A stretch of DNA of 64,000 nucleotides. Source: Salinimicrobium sp963709775. Lineage in GTDB: Bacteria > Bacteroidota > Bacteroidia > Flavobacteriales > Flavobacteriaceae. Positions 8,474 to 18,117 of the stretch are shown here, in pieces; position 1 is the stretch's first letter, and the number at the start of each line of letters is the position of its first letter. The stretch spans positions 186,001 to 250,000 of the forward strand of contig CAVPXS010000007.1 in NCBI GenBank assembly GCA_963709775.1, in the 5' to 3' direction. Under the pieces are notes generated by a model. The model did no database searches. It was not told the DNA's origin and saw only the letters and a program-made list of their open reading frames with translations. The translations under genes were made by a program, and so were the position numbers.

Positions 8474-10109
8474 TTACTGTTGCAGATAAAACTTTAACAG
8501 ATTTTCGGTTGAAGAATCATGCGAACCGACGTCATTTTTCTCGATTTCGGTGAGGATTGTGGTCGCAAGTTGCTTCCCTAATTCCACTCCCCATTGATCA
8601 TAACTATATATGTTCCAGATGATACCCTGTACAAATATCTGGTGTTCGTACAAAGCCACTAATTTCCCAAGACTTTCGGGAGAAAGTTGGTCGATAAGAA
8701 GAGTTGTGGTTGGATTATTCCCTTTAAAAACCTTAAAAGGCAACAATTTATTAACCTGTTCTTCAGAAAGATTTTTTGCTTCAAGCTCCTTTCTTACCTC
8801 TTCGGAAGTCTTTCCCTGAAGTAAAGCTTCGGTCTGGGCGAAAAAGTTTGCCATCAATTTATCGTGATGTTCTTTCTCTTTATGCAGAGATTTCCTGAAA
8901 CCAATAAAATCGGCCGGAATCAAGTTTTGTTCCCTGGTGGATCAACTGGAAAAAGGCATGTTGCGAATTAGTTCCCGGTTCACCCCAAACAACATTTCCG
9001 GTCTGGTAGGTAACATCGTTCCCATCGCGATCCACTCCTTTCCCGTTACTCTCCATAATTGCCTGTTGTAAATATGCAGGAAAACGGTGTAAGTACTGAG
9101 TATATGGAATTACCGCCTGAGTTTCGGCTTCAAAAAAGTTATTGTACCAAATGGTCAAAAGTGCCAGTTGCACCGGAATATTTTCTTTAAAAGAAGTTTC
9201 CCTGAAGTGTTCATCCATTTTTCGGGCACCTTCAAGAAGCGAATTAAAATTGTCATAGCCTATGGACAGACTTATGGAAAGACCTACTGCGCTCCAAAGA
9301 GAGAAACGGCCTCCAACCCAGTCCCACATAGGGAAAATATTATCTCTTTCAATTCCGAACTCTTCTACCGCCTTTACATTACTGGAAACGGCAACAAAAT
9401 GTTTGGCTACAGCATCGGCCGGTGCCTTTTTAGTAAACCATTTTCTTATTGTTGTAGAATTCGCCAGTGTTTCCTGGGTAGAAAAAGATTTGGAAACAAT
9501 AACAAAAAGAGTAGTCTCGGGATTTAGATCTTTAATTACTTCCTGCACATGGTCCCCGTCAACATTGGAAACAAAATGCACTTTTAGGTGGTTTTTGTAG
9601 TATTCAAGAGCTTCGGTAACCATTACCGGTCCAAGATCTGATCCTCCAATTCCTATATTGACAACATCTGTAAAAGCCTCTCCGGTATATCCTTTTTTTG
9701 CCCCCGAAATGACCGAGTAACAAAAGCTTTTAATTTTATTTTTTACTTCAGAAACTTCGGGCATTACGTTTTCCCCGTCTACTTTGACTTCGGCATCCTC
9801 TTTACTTCTTAAAGCGGTATGCAAAACAGATCGTCCCTCGGTCCTGTTGATTTCTTCCCCCTCAAAAAGGGCATTTATAGCCTGCTTTAATCCGGCTTCT
9901 TCAGCAAGAGCGGTAAGAAGGTCACGGGTTTCTTCAGTAATTAAATTTTTGCTGTAATCTACGTAAAGATCTTCCCATTTTAAGGTGAAAGCATCGGCCC
10001 TGTTCTGGTCCTTTTGAAAAGCTTCTTTTAAGTTAAGACCTTTTATTTCGGAATAATGAGCCTGCAGTTTTTTCCAGGCTTGAGTTTTGGTTGGATTAAC
10101 GTTATTCAT
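8474..10109 (-). CDS. pgi: Glucose-6-phosphate isomerase, split by a +1 frameshift
   Basis: This enzyme interconverts glucose-6-phosphate and fructose-6-phosphate in the cytoplasm. The first segment (from ATG 10109, MNNVNPTKTQAW) carries the family signatures GIGGSDLGPVMV, VSKSFSTQETLAN and DWVGGRFSLWSAVGLS and runs to HQGTKL. There the frame shifts: the phase continues DSGRF to a stop, while the +1 frame continues IPADFIGFRKSLH, exactly as expected for Pgi. Removing the C at plus-strand 8921 restores one frame of about 545 residues, the normal length. The codon opening the second segment is TTG, so it is not an independent gene. The gene starts 1 bp after the M23 peptidase stop. A real knockout of a central glycolytic gene with intact flanking coding is unlikely; sequence error is the simplest reading. 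Confidence 0.93.
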
Positions 10110-10110
10110 T

Positions 10111-11349
10111 TTAAATTGATTCTTTAAATTGGATTCGCCCCAGTTCATCTTTTAGAGGTTCTATTGCAGCGAAATAGGATGGGATGTATTTATCTTCTAT
10201 AGGCTCGGCTGCCGGTAGATTTTGCCTGAAAGGGTCTACCTGTGCACCATTTTTCCAAAAGCGGTAACAAACATGTGGCCCGGTAGCCAATCCCGTGCTA
10301 CCTACATAACCAATTATATCACCCTGTTTTACCCTTTGTCCCTGCTTCACTGCCCTTTTTGACATGTGAAGGTATTGTGTAGTGTATGTGCCGTTGTGTT
10401 TAATCTTTACGTAATTTCCATTACCGGCAGTATAAGAAGATGCTATGACCACCCCATTGGCAGTACTCCAGATAGGCGTGCCATGAGGAGCTGCGTAATC
10501 TGTACCCTTATGAGCCTTCCATCTTTGTTGTACAGGATGGAACCTCCTTGGACTATAACGGGAGGAAATACGGGTAAAATTAAGCGGCGCCTTTAAGAAG
10601 AAACTCTGCAATGGCCGTGCTTTCTCATCATAATAATCACGTTCGCCCGAAAGAGAATCTACCATAAAATTAAATGCATAATATGGCTTTTCTTCATGAT
10701 AAAAGACAGAAGCTTCTATGCTTTCAATCCCGGCGTATATGCTGTCATTAATATAACGTTCATTATAAACCAGTTTAAACCGGTCACCCTTTTGCAACCT
10801 GAAAAAGTCAATACTCCATTGGTAAATATTACTCATTTCATGGGCAATGAGGTAACTTAAACCTTCATCCTGAATAGCTTCGGTAAGGCTGGAATTAATA
10901 ACTCCTGCTACTGTTCTTTTAGTAATAGTCACCGGCTTCTTTGCAGTGTAAACTGAAGTACTGTCGGAAAGATCAACTACCGTATAATTAATCACGTCAT
11001 TCTCGTAAATAAAAACACGGGGAGTTTTAGAAGAATCCTTTTCTTTAAGAATGGTATAAGGTTTTCCAAGGATAATCTTACGCGGATTAAAAGTGTCTTT
11101 TACCTTATTAACGATCTCAAAGATCCTATTGGGATCAACACCATGAGTGCCAAGAATAAGTCCAAAACTATCACCAGACCTGATGGTATCCCTTACCACC
11201 TCATAATCATTTAATACAAAACCAAATTCCTGGATTACAGGCGCTGTCTTTACTTTGACCGTGTTATCGGCTATTTCAGGTTTTTCACTGCTGTCATTAC
11301 AGGCAGTAAAAACCATCATCAACATTAGCAGGTAACTAAGCTTTTTCAC
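10111..11349 (-). CDS. M23 family metallopeptidase, lipoprotein
   Basis: This 412-residue protein begins with a lipoprotein signal (MKKLSYLLMLMMVFTAC). A region with LysM- or OapA-like features (about 40-110) precedes the C-terminal LytM/M23 domain (about 265-370). Zn-binding motifs are visible: HKGTDYAAPHGTPI (HxxxD) and TTQYLHMS (HxH-type region), and GSTGLATGPHVCYRFW. The family cleaves peptidoglycan cross-bridges, so the site is the periplasm. It lies between kynA and pgi with short gaps and is probably co-transcribed with both. Assignment is secure; the exact substrate is not known. Confidence 0.92.
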   Translation of the reverse strand: MKKLSYLLMLMMVFTACNDSSEKPEIADNTVKVKTAPVIQEFGFVLNDYEVVRDTIRSGDSFGLILGTHGVDPNRIFEIVNKVKDTFNPRKIILGKPYTILKEKDSSKTPRVFIYENDVINYTVVDLSDSTSVYTAKKPVTITKRTVAGVINSSLTEAIQDEGLSYLIAHEMSNIYQWSIDFFRLQKGDRFKLVYNERYINDSIYAGIESIEASVFYHEEKPYYAFNFMVDSLSGERDYYDEKARPLQSFFLKAPLNFTRISSRYSPRRFHPVQQRWKAHKGTDYAAPHGTPIWSTANGVVIASSYTAGNGNYVKIKHNGTYTTQYLHMSKRAVKQGQRVKQGDIIGYVGSTGLATGPHVCYRFWKNGAQVDPFRQNLPAAEPIEDKYIPSYFAAIEPLKDELGRIQFKESI

Positions 11350-11362
11350 TCTTTCAAATTTT

Positions 11363-12319
11363 TTATTGTGTTATCATTTCTTCGACCCATTGTTTGCCCC
11401 ACTCCTCTTTTTCCTCTTCATTCCAAAGTTCAGGAAAAAATGAAATTCTTTGAAAACTTGGCGGTAAAAACTCCTTCCAGTTAGTACCTCCCGTAGCCTT
11501 AACGGCATTTTTCTTCACCATAAGGTAACGTTGAGCTGCTCCTATATGAACCAGGAGCCAGTTTACATTCACTGCAACATCCAGGTTACGCAACGCCTCA
11601 ATCAACTTTTTATTGTTTCTTTCTTCTTCCGGAAGAGTTTTATATAGCTCAAAAAGGGTTTTCCCCTTAAGATTTTTTGCCAGCCTTAAAAAGACCTCAT
11701 CATACTTCTCTTCAAATTGCCTTAGAGTCAAAGTCTTCTCTCCTGTATCTGAACTTATGCCACCTCTCTTCCAGTAAATATTTTGATAAACCTCTTCAAG
11801 GTTCAAATTGCTTCGGAAGCTTTCCCGATCTGCATGATTTACCAGATTATAAAGCGGTGTTGCATGGATTTCAATCATCCTGAACTGGGCAGACTGGAAA
11901 CCACTGGCAGGTAAAAGAGCCATTCTGAATTTTAGAAACTGCTCCCGCTCCATCCCTCTTATCATCACATCAAACGAATTTGTCTGAATCCTGAAATACC
12001 TGATGATGCGATTTAGCTTTTCTGTAAAAAATTCGGCAGATAGGTCTTTGGCCTCGACAAGCTGTTTTAGCTCATGAAGCACCAGCTTAAAGTAAAGTTC
12101 TGTGATTTGATGGTAACCTATAAATATTTCCTCATCGGGGAAATGAGTTTTGGGCTTTTGCAGACTCAGGAGGGTATCCAGTTCAATATAGTCCCAGTAA
12201 GTAAGGTATTTGTCGTATAATAGACCGTCAAGATACGAGCCGAGGTCCTGGCCAGAATTTCGGAATTTTTCTTCCAGCTGCCTCACCTTTTCGGCTATCT
12301 CGGGCTGTATACCACTCAT
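11363..12319 (-). CDS. kynA: Tryptophan 2,3-dioxygenase family protein
   Basis: This 318-residue cytoplasmic heme enzyme opens the indole ring of L-tryptophan to N-formylkynurenine, the first step of the kynurenine pathway. The family signature YLTYWDYIELDTLLSLQ near the N-terminus is followed by FIGYHQITELYFKLVLHEL, which carries the active-site His. RGMEREQFLKFR and PASGFQSAQFRMIEI match the substrate-binding region, and HIGAAQRYLM near 275 supplies the proximal heme His. Length fits the family. It begins 1 bp after the DUF3108 gene stop, and tyrosine-degrading hpd/hmgA lie upstream, giving an aromatic amino acid catabolism cluster. The rest of the kynurenine pathway is not in the window. 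Confidence 0.9.
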   Translation of the reverse strand: MSGIQPEIAEKVRQLEEKFRNSGQDLGSYLDGLLYDKYLTYWDYIELDTLLSLQKPKTHFPDEEIFIGYHQITELYFKLVLHELKQLVEAKDLSAEFFTEKLNRIIRYFRIQTNSFDVMIRGMEREQFLKFRMALLPASGFQSAQFRMIEIHATPLYNLVNHADRESFRSNLNLEEVYQNIYWKRGGISSDTGEKTLTLRQFEEKYDEVFLRLAKNLKGKTLFELYKTLPEEERNNKKLIEALRNLDVAVNVNWLLVHIGAAQRYLMVKKNAVKATGGTNWKEFLPPSFQRISFFPELWNEEEKEEWGKQWVEEMITQ

Positions 12320-12320
12320 A

Positions 12321-13094
12321 TTATTTCATTATTATATTCAAAGGATATTTTAAACCTTTAAACGCATCAATATCTGCATCAAGAGAACCCACGGCAAGAT
12401 CGGCTTTGATTTTTAGAGGGATACGGTTTTTGTCATCACTCACCCAAATTGTAAGGCTTTCCTTTCTTTCAAATACCCTACCTGCAAGCACGTAGGGTTG
12501 AAATTTTAATGCTGCAATATTACCCATTTTTGTTTTTACAACCTCCCTGCCAAGGAACTTTAACTTGAAATCATGACTCTCGTCATCTATGAACATTTTG
12601 ATATTGAACATCTCCCCCTGGTCAAGCGCGTTAACATCCAGATTGTTTCGCAGGTAGTAAAAAGAAGAAAGCATATCGTGTACATTATCGGGCACCGAGT
12701 AGGTCTCTCTTCTATTGTGCTTACGATTAAAAACATGAGCATTATTACTGTCATGGTCAAAATCTATAAGAAGATCTTTAGTGTGACCTCCTTCATCTAT
12801 TTGTCTTATAAATCTAAGTGGAGCTCCATTTTTCTTATCCATAAAGGTTTCGTAATTGTCATCTACCTTAAAGAACAAGTGCAGTAGCCCGGTGGATTTC
12901 CCCCTTCCAACAACATGATAAACAGGTTGATTTCTAAGAGTGGTTTCCTTTACTTCAAGGGTGGCAAAACTCGCGTTGAACACGCCGTAATGAATTCGGA
13001 ACCTAAACCATTCTCCTGCCTCATAAGCCTGATGGGATTGAGCAGAAACATTTAGAGCAACAAGAGAAATTATAATCGCGGCAATTTTCTTCAT
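12321..13094 (-). CDS. DUF3108 domain-containing exported protein
   Basis: This 257-residue protein has a signal peptide (MKKIAAIIISLVALNVSA, QSHQAYEAGEW). It matches DUF3108 throughout: GEWFRFRIHYGVFNASFATLEV, HVVGRGKSTGLLHLFFKVDDNYETFMD and a C-terminal VSDDKNRIPLKIKADLAVGSLDADI. The family forms a beta-sandwich in the periplasm of many Gram-negatives; its role is undefined. It heads the operon DUF3108-kynA-M23-pgi. The upstream 300 bp holds a bidirectional terminator and a candidate small RNA, so a promoter must lie within about 13095-13160. Confidence 0.88.
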   Translation of the reverse strand: MKKIAAIIISLVALNVSAQSHQAYEAGEWFRFRIHYGVFNASFATLEVKETTLRNQPVYHVVGRGKSTGLLHLFFKVDDNYETFMDKKNGAPLRFIRQIDEGGHTKDLLIDFDHDSNNAHVFNRKHNRRETYSVPDNVHDMLSSFYYLRNNLDVNALDQGEMFNIKMFIDDESHDFKLKFLGREVVKTKMGNIAALKFQPYVLAGRVFERKESLTIWVSDDKNRIPLKIKADLAVGSLDADIDAFKGLKYPLNIIMK

Positions 13095-13160
13095 CTATAA
13101 GTAAGTTTTTTCGTCTATTGTTGATACAATTACAATTTCTATTCCAAATGTATCAAAACA

Positions 13161-13192
13161 AAAAACCCCGTCAAATGAATGACGGGGTTTTT
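13161..13192. terminator. Bidirectional intrinsic terminator
   Basis: A perfect stem AAACCCCGTC / GACGGGGTTT with an 8 nt loop has A/T runs on both sides. On the minus strand it can end either hpd transcripts (200 nt after hpd) or the small RNA candidate at 13161-13265. Confidence 0.88.
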
Positions 13193-13265
13193 AATCTTAT
13201 TAACCAACTAAAACTTAAATTATGAAAAAAAAGTAATTTTTTTTCCCAATCCTGGTAACCACTCC
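13161..13265 (-). ncRNA. Candidate small RNA A (paralogue of the element at 45364)
   Basis: Upstream of the terminator at 13161-13192, reading on the minus strand, is a T-rich tract (13215-13242), then TTTTAGTTGGTTAATAAG, then the terminator stem. The same order of parts occurs in the intergenic element at 45364-45490: T-rich tract, TTTTGGTTGGTTAGTTAG, GC-rich hairpin, T-run. A weak -7-like box (ACTTTTGCACC) lies at 13270-13282. No conserved reading frame is shared. The alternative is that this is only the long 3' untranslated region of hpd. Confidence 0.45.
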
Positions 13266-13393
13266 AAAATTGCGGTGCAAAAGTCTTACTTAAGTAGTTG
13301 TTAGACAACTAAAATTTCAACTTTAACGCATCTCCTTTTAAAATGATATTTTTTTAAGCTTTAATCGGCTTTTTAAATGACGTCTATATTAAA

Positions 13394-14531
13394 TTATAAT
13401 GTTCCCCGTAAATTTTGTTCTCTTTCTATCGCTTCAAAAAGGGCTTTAAAGTTTCCTTTTCCAAAAGATTGAGCTCCTTTTCTCTGTATGATCTCAAAAA
13501 ACATGGTTGGCCTGTCAAGAACCGGCTTTGTAAAGATCTGCAACAGGTAACCTTCGTCATCCCTATCGATCAATACCCCAAGTTTCTTAAGAGGTTCAAG
13601 ATCTTCGTCTATTTCTCCTACGCGATCAAGCACGTCATCGTAATAAGCCTCCGGCACATATAAAAACTCTACTCCGCGATCCCGCAAAGCAGTCACCGTT
13701 TCAATAATATTATCTGTTGCCACAGCAATATGCTGTACCCCGGCGCCATTGTAGAAGTCTATATACTCTTCGATCTGGGATTTCTTTTTTCCTTCGGCAG
13801 GTTCATTAATTGGAAATTTGATCCTTCCATTCCCGTTACTCATCACCTTGCTCATCAAGGCTGTGTATTCGGTTGAAATATCTTTATCATCGAAAGAAAC
13901 CATTTGAGCAAAGCCCATTACTTTGGCGTAGAATTCACACCATTTGTTCATTTCATTCCAGCCAACGTTTCCCACCATGTGATCAATGTATTTTAGACCT
14001 ACATCTTTCACCTGGAAATTAGGTTTATATTCTTTGTAGCCCGGCATGAATGGTCCTGTATAATTTTTTCTTTCGACAAAGACATGCACAGTTTCTCCAT
14101 AGGTGTGTATACCCGAAAGCACGACATGACCATTCTCGTCTCTAACTTCTCTGGGTTCGAAATAAGATTTCGCACCTCTTTTTGTAGTTTCTTCGTAGCT
14201 TTTACGTGCGTCCTCTACCCACAGCGCTACTACCTTAACCCCATCTCCATGTTTATCTATATGGGCATTGATCTCTCCTCCCGGCTGTAAAGGACTGGTA
14301 AGGACAAGTCTTATTTTGCCTTGTTGCAGCACGTAAGAAACCCTGTCTTTACTTCCAGATTCCAATCCCGGAATAAGCTACCGGCTGGAAACCCCATGCC
14401 TGTTGATAATAAAAGGCAGCTTGTTTTGCATTTCCCACATAGAGCTCCACGTAATCTGTACCCAGAATAGGCAGGAAATCTTCGGCCTGTGGGACCGTCT
14501 TCTTTAAATTTGCAGTGTTTTCTGTTGACAT
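13394..14531 (-). CDS. hpd: 4-hydroxyphenylpyruvate dioxygenase, split by a +1 frameshift
   Basis: This non-heme Fe(II) enzyme converts 4-hydroxyphenylpyruvate to homogentisate in tyrosine degradation. The start is ATG 14531 (MSTENTANLKK). The first segment holds ILGTDYVELYVGNAKQAAFYYQQAWGFQPVAYSG; the downstream frame continues LESGSKDRVSYVLQQGKIRLVLTSPL. Iron ligands are visible as His in YIDHMVGNV and GVQHIAVATDNI, and Glu in TMFFEIIQRKG. Removing one base at plus 14366-14369 (a GGGA on the coding strand) joins the two into about 378 residues, normal for the family. hmgA lies 89 bp upstream in the same direction, so the two form the homogentisate pathway operon. The break is probably a homopolymer sequence error. 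Confidence 0.93.
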
Positions 14532-14584
14532 ATTCAAATATTTTTAGCCGCTACGCGACGTGTTTTTAAACTTAGAATTTAATT

Positions 14585-14612
14585 CCTCCCAAAAATAACA
14601 TTTTTGAGATGG
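14585..14612. repeat. REP-like palindrome, copy between hmgA and hpd
   Basis: CCAAAAATAACATTTTTGAG, related to the copy at 33362, in the 89 bp between hmgA and hpd. Confidence 0.5.
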
Positions 14613-14620
14613 TTTTATTT

Positions 14621-15781
14621 TTAATGGTCTAACCAGGATTTATAGTAATCTCCGTCAGCGATCTCCATTGCATCTTCGGTAACCATTAATGGTTTGAAGG
14701 TGTCTACCATTACCGCCAGCTCTTCCGTTTTCGTTTGCCCTATACTGCGTTCTACCGCTCCCGGGTGAGGACCATGAGGAATTCCTGCGGGGTGCAGCGA
14801 AATATGACCGGCCTCAATATCATTACGACTCATGAAATCTCCATCGACATAATATAAGACCTCATCGCTGTCAATATTGCTATGGCTATAAGGTGCCGGG
14901 ATACTTTCCGGGTGATAATCGTACAACCTGGGACAAAAAGAACACACTACAAAAGCATCGGTTTCAAAAGTCTGATGTACCGGTGGCGGCTGGTGGATTC
15001 GGCCTGTAATAGGTTCAAAATCGTGAATAGAAAAGGCATAAGGGTAGTTATAGCCATCATACCCCACAACATCGAATGGATGTGAAGCGTAAACCATATC
15101 AAACATTTTACCCTGCTTTTTGATCTTGATCAAAAAATCCCCTTTTTCATCATTTGTTTCCAGCTCATATGGCCTTCTTAGATCTCTTTCACAGAAAGGG
15201 GAATGTTCAAGGAGTTGACCAAAATAATTCCGGTAACGTTTTGGAGTGTAAATAGGTCTTCTTGACTCCACAATGAACAACCTGTTCACCTCATCATCAA
15301 AATCCAGCTTATAAATCGTTCCGCGAGGGATCAATAAGTAATCCCCATATTTGAAATCAAGATTCCCAAGATGGGTTCTCAATTTCCCACTGCCTTTATG
15401 AATGAACAGCAACTCATCTGAATCGGAGTTCTTATAAAAATAATCTGTAGTAGATTTTTGTGGTGCGGCAAGGGCAATGTCCACATCGCTGTTGGTAAGC
15501 ACCACTTTTCGGCTTTTCAGGTAATCCGGATCTGGTTTTACCTGAAATCCTTTAAATCTATAGGATTGTATATTTTTTTCGGCAGCTACTTTTGGTTTTA
15601 CCTCATAACTCCCTTTGATCTCTTTGACCTGGGTAGGCCGCTGCTCATGGTACATGTTAGTGTACATTCCGTCAAAACCTATAGTCCCAAAAAGCTGCTC
15701 ATAATACAAGCTGCCATCGGGCTTTTTAAAAACGGTATGTCTCTTATGCGGAATTTTTCCCAGGGTGTGATAAAAAGGCAT
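14621..15781 (-). CDS. hmgA: Homogentisate 1,2-dioxygenase
   Basis: This 386-residue cupin-type Fe(II) enzyme cleaves homogentisate to 4-maleylacetoacetate. Supporting motifs: DELLFIHKGSGKLRTHLGNLDFKYGDYLLIPRGTIY (first cupin), FDVVGYDGYNYPYAFSIHDFEPITGRIHQPPPVHQTF (substrate and metal region) and GHISLHPAGIPHGPHPGAVE with clustered His ligands. It acts directly after Hpd, encoded next in the operon. A 12 bp palindrome GAAAACGTTTTC sits 16 nt upstream of the start codon, in the probable leader. The same core precedes gdhA. Bacteroidota versions are often annotated only as homogentisate 1,2-dioxygenase-like, but gene pairing makes the call firm. Confidence 0.95.
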   Translation of the reverse strand: MPFYHTLGKIPHKRHTVFKKPDGSLYYEQLFGTIGFDGMYTNMYHEQRPTQVKEIKGSYEVKPKVAAEKNIQSYRFKGFQVKPDPDYLKSRKVVLTNSDVDIALAAPQKSTTDYFYKNSDSDELLFIHKGSGKLRTHLGNLDFKYGDYLLIPRGTIYKLDFDDEVNRLFIVESRRPIYTPKRYRNYFGQLLEHSPFCERDLRRPYELETNDEKGDFLIKIKKQGKMFDMVYASHPFDVVGYDGYNYPYAFSIHDFEPITGRIHQPPPVHQTFETDAFVVCSFCPRLYDYHPESIPAPYSHSNIDSDEVLYYVDGDFMSRNDIEAGHISLHPAGIPHGPHPGAVERSIGQTKTEELAVMVDTFKPLMVTEDAMEIADGDYYKSWLDH

Positions 15782-15797
15782 ATGTTGATCTTTTAAT

Positions 15798-15809
15798 GAA
15801 AACGTTTTC
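15798..15809. promoter_or_regulatory. Palindrome GAAAACGTTTTC in the hmgA leader
   Basis: A perfect 12 bp palindrome lies 17-28 bp upstream of the hmgA ATG. Its 10 bp core AAAACGTTTT recurs 25-34 bp upstream of gdhA at 36490-36499. The shape suits a dimeric repressor operator, such as a LacI-family site. Confidence 0.45.
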
Positions 15810-15894
15810 GTGATTGATCTCTTTCAGTCTTAAAAAACTGAAGGACCAAATACAAATATCAATAATTTTTGCCGGAAAATCCGTTAAAGGACCA

Positions 15895-18117
15895 CTAAAA
15901 CCAAAAGCCAAGACTGAAATACCACTGACTTTTCTTTCTTTCGGGCGAGATGGAATACTTCACTTCTACAGGTCCCAAAAAAGTTTCCAGCCCATAGCCT
16001 ATCGCATAACCGGAATATTCCGGCCATTCCAGCCAGTCTCCCCCCTCAAATAGCTCATTTTCCACATTGGCAAAATTGGCACTAAGTATAAGGTGGTTTT
16101 TTTGCAGGAAGCGGTAATCCAGCTCGACTAGACCCTTAATAAAACTGTCCCCGGAAAGGCTGATGAACTCGTACCCGTACAACGAAGTGAAATTATTGAT
16201 GAAATCATTGCCATAGCCGCCAAGGAAGAAATCGAAAATATTGTTCTGCCTGTTGCCAATCCTAAAACCTGCTTCTGAAGAAATGTTTAACGCCACTCTG
16301 GGGGCAGGAGAAAAAGTATAACCCAAAGATCCTTTGGCAACCGAAAAAGGTGTAAAATCATCTATTGAAGACAACAGGTGCCAGTGAAAATCACTGTCAA
16401 AATACACCCCTTTTGTAGGGAAGTACTTTGAGTCCCGGCTGTCGTAAAGTAAGTACCCAAATCCCCCGTAATAGGAGTTGTTATCGAATTCCCCCCTTTC
16501 CGGTTGATCTGGATTGGGGGTATTAATAGTTTCTGAAGTTATATTAAGATGTTTGTGCTCCAATCCCACTCCAAAAGAAAATACCTGTTGGAAAAGGGTC
16601 TCCACGTAAAATTGGTTTGTAAAATCCTCATAGTCTATCTCCAGTTGATTGATTCCGTCACCATTAATATCCGCATTTTCACTGGCGAAATCAAAAGAAA
16701 CCCCTTTACTGAAGCTATTGAACCGGGACCTGAACCCTACGCTCCAGTAGTAACCTTTATCGATGTAATAATTAAAGTTATACCTAAAGTCATCTCCCAA
16801 AACCACATCGAGCGAACTCACATCATTGGTCACGAGGAGACTTTTATGGGTGATATTTAAAAGTACTCCGCTGTGGTAAACATTGTCGTAATGCAATGCC
16901 ATTCTTAAAAGGGTTTTGCTGGGATTCTCCTCAAGCTGCATCACCAGCACATGCCCATTTTTTTGGGGTGCAAGCCGGTAATTTATACGATTAAAATTTC
17001 TGGTAGCCGAGAGGTTATTGATCCCCAGATTTAGGTCCTTATAAGAAATAGTATCCGGATAAGTGATTTTAAGTTTCCCCAGGATGTATGCACGGGGATA
17101 GGAAGTATTTCCTTCAATGCGAACATCTCTAATAAAAAGAGACTCCACCGGGGGAATATATTTTTGCTCCCGGGCCCGCACCTCCTGCCTTGCTGCGATC
17201 TCCTTTAACTCCTCCATTTTCATTCGGGCAGCAGCTTCACCCGCATCAATGATCTCGTTTCCTTTTTCAAAAGACATAACAGAGAAAGGTTTGATATCGG
17301 GATCAATGTAGATATCTGTCTTTTTGATCTTACTCCGCATATCGGCAATAGTTCTAAAATTGCTTATTTGGGTAAGAATATCAAAGACAGATCGCAGCTC
17401 GTCCCGCTCCATAAGGGTATCCTGTACATCCACACCAATTATAATGTCGGCTCCCCTGCGCCGCACTTCTTCAACGGGATAATTATTCACCACCCCGCCA
17501 TCTACCAGTAATTGACCGTCTACCACCACCGGACTAAACAAACTGGGTATGGCCGAACTTGCCGAAATTGCCTGCGGAAGATGACCACTATCAAGAAGCA
17601 CCTCTTTTCCGGTTTCCATGTTGGTGGCTACAGCAAAAAAAGGAATGGGCAAATCACCGAAATCCTGTACATTCTCCAGGTGCAGGGTGAGTTTTGACAT
17701 GAGGTTATACACATTCTGCCCCCTTGAAAGTGCAGTAGGAAAGCCTATATCAAAGTTGTCAAACGGCAGGGTAAGCGCGTATCTTTCTGAATCCCTCTTC
17801 TCATAAAAGGTCTTAGCTCCCCGGGGCAGTTCATCCTGAAGCAGGATATTGAAATTGGTACTTTTGAAAATACTGTCCATTTGGTTTGCAGAGTAACCGG
17901 CCGAATAAAGAGCGCCGACAATTGCCCCCATGCTGGTACCACCAATGTAATCTACCCGCACCCCGGCTTCTTCAAGAACCTTGAGCACCCCAATATGGGC
18001 AAGACCTTTGGCCCCTCCCCCGCTCAATACCAATCCTACTTTGGGATCCTCCTTTTCCTGTGCGGTGACCGGCAGGAGACCCAAAAAAAGAAAAAATATG
18101 AGCAGTTTTTTATGCAT
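15895..18117 (-). CDS. Patatin-like phospholipase fused to Omp85 barrel (PlpD type)
   Basis: This 740-residue protein has a signal peptide (MHKKLLIFFLFLGLLPVTA). The N-terminal patatin domain (about 25-215) carries the oxyanion GGGAKG, the nucleophile elbow GGTSMG and the catalytic Asp in VDGGVVNNYP. A POTRA-like segment (about 310-385: FIRDVRIEGNTSYPRAYILGKLKI) is followed by a 16-strand-type surface antigen barrel to the C-terminal Phe. This is the type Vd autotransporter layout: the barrel sits in the outer membrane and the lipase is displayed or secreted. It overlaps the 3' end of uvrC by 8 bp and is probably translated from the same message. Phospholipid is the likely substrate. Confidence 0.93.
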   Translation of the reverse strand: MHKKLLIFFLFLGLLPVTAQEKEDPKVGLVLSGGGAKGLAHIGVLKVLEEAGVRVDYIGGTSMGAIVGALYSAGYSANQMDSIFKSTNFNILLQDELPRGAKTFYEKRDSERYALTLPFDNFDIGFPTALSRGQNVYNLMSKLTLHLENVQDFGDLPIPFFAVATNMETGKEVLLDSGHLPQAISASSAIPSLFSPVVVDGQLLVDGGVVNNYPVEEVRRRGADIIIGVDVQDTLMERDELRSVFDILTQISNFRTIADMRSKIKKTDIYIDPDIKPFSVMSFEKGNEIIDAGEAAARMKMEELKEIAARQEVRAREQKYIPPVESLFIRDVRIEGNTSYPRAYILGKLKITYPDTISYKDLNLGINNLSATRNFNRINYRLAPQKNGHVLVMQLEENPSKTLLRMALHYDNVYHSGVLLNITHKSLLVTNDVSSLDVVLGDDFRYNFNYYIDKGYYWSVGFRSRFNSFSKGVSFDFASENADINGDGINQLEIDYEDFTNQFYVETLFQQVFSFGVGLEHKHLNITSETINTPNPDQPERGEFDNNSYYGGFGYLLYDSRDSKYFPTKGVYFDSDFHWHLLSSIDDFTPFSVAKGSLGYTFSPAPRVALNISSEAGFRIGNRQNNIFDFFLGGYGNDFINNFTSLYGYEFISLSGDSFIKGLVELDYRFLQKNHLILSANFANVENELFEGGDWLEWPEYSGYAIGYGLETFLGPVEVKYSISPERKKSQWYFSLGFWF

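Noticed and set aside
8474..8923. Separate protein from a TTG at 8923
   Set aside because: The sequence is the C-terminus of Pgi, not an independent gene.
13221..13235. Mini-ORF ATG AAA AAA AAG TAA on the plus strand
   Set aside because: Only four codons, and the matching region at 45364 has no such ORF.
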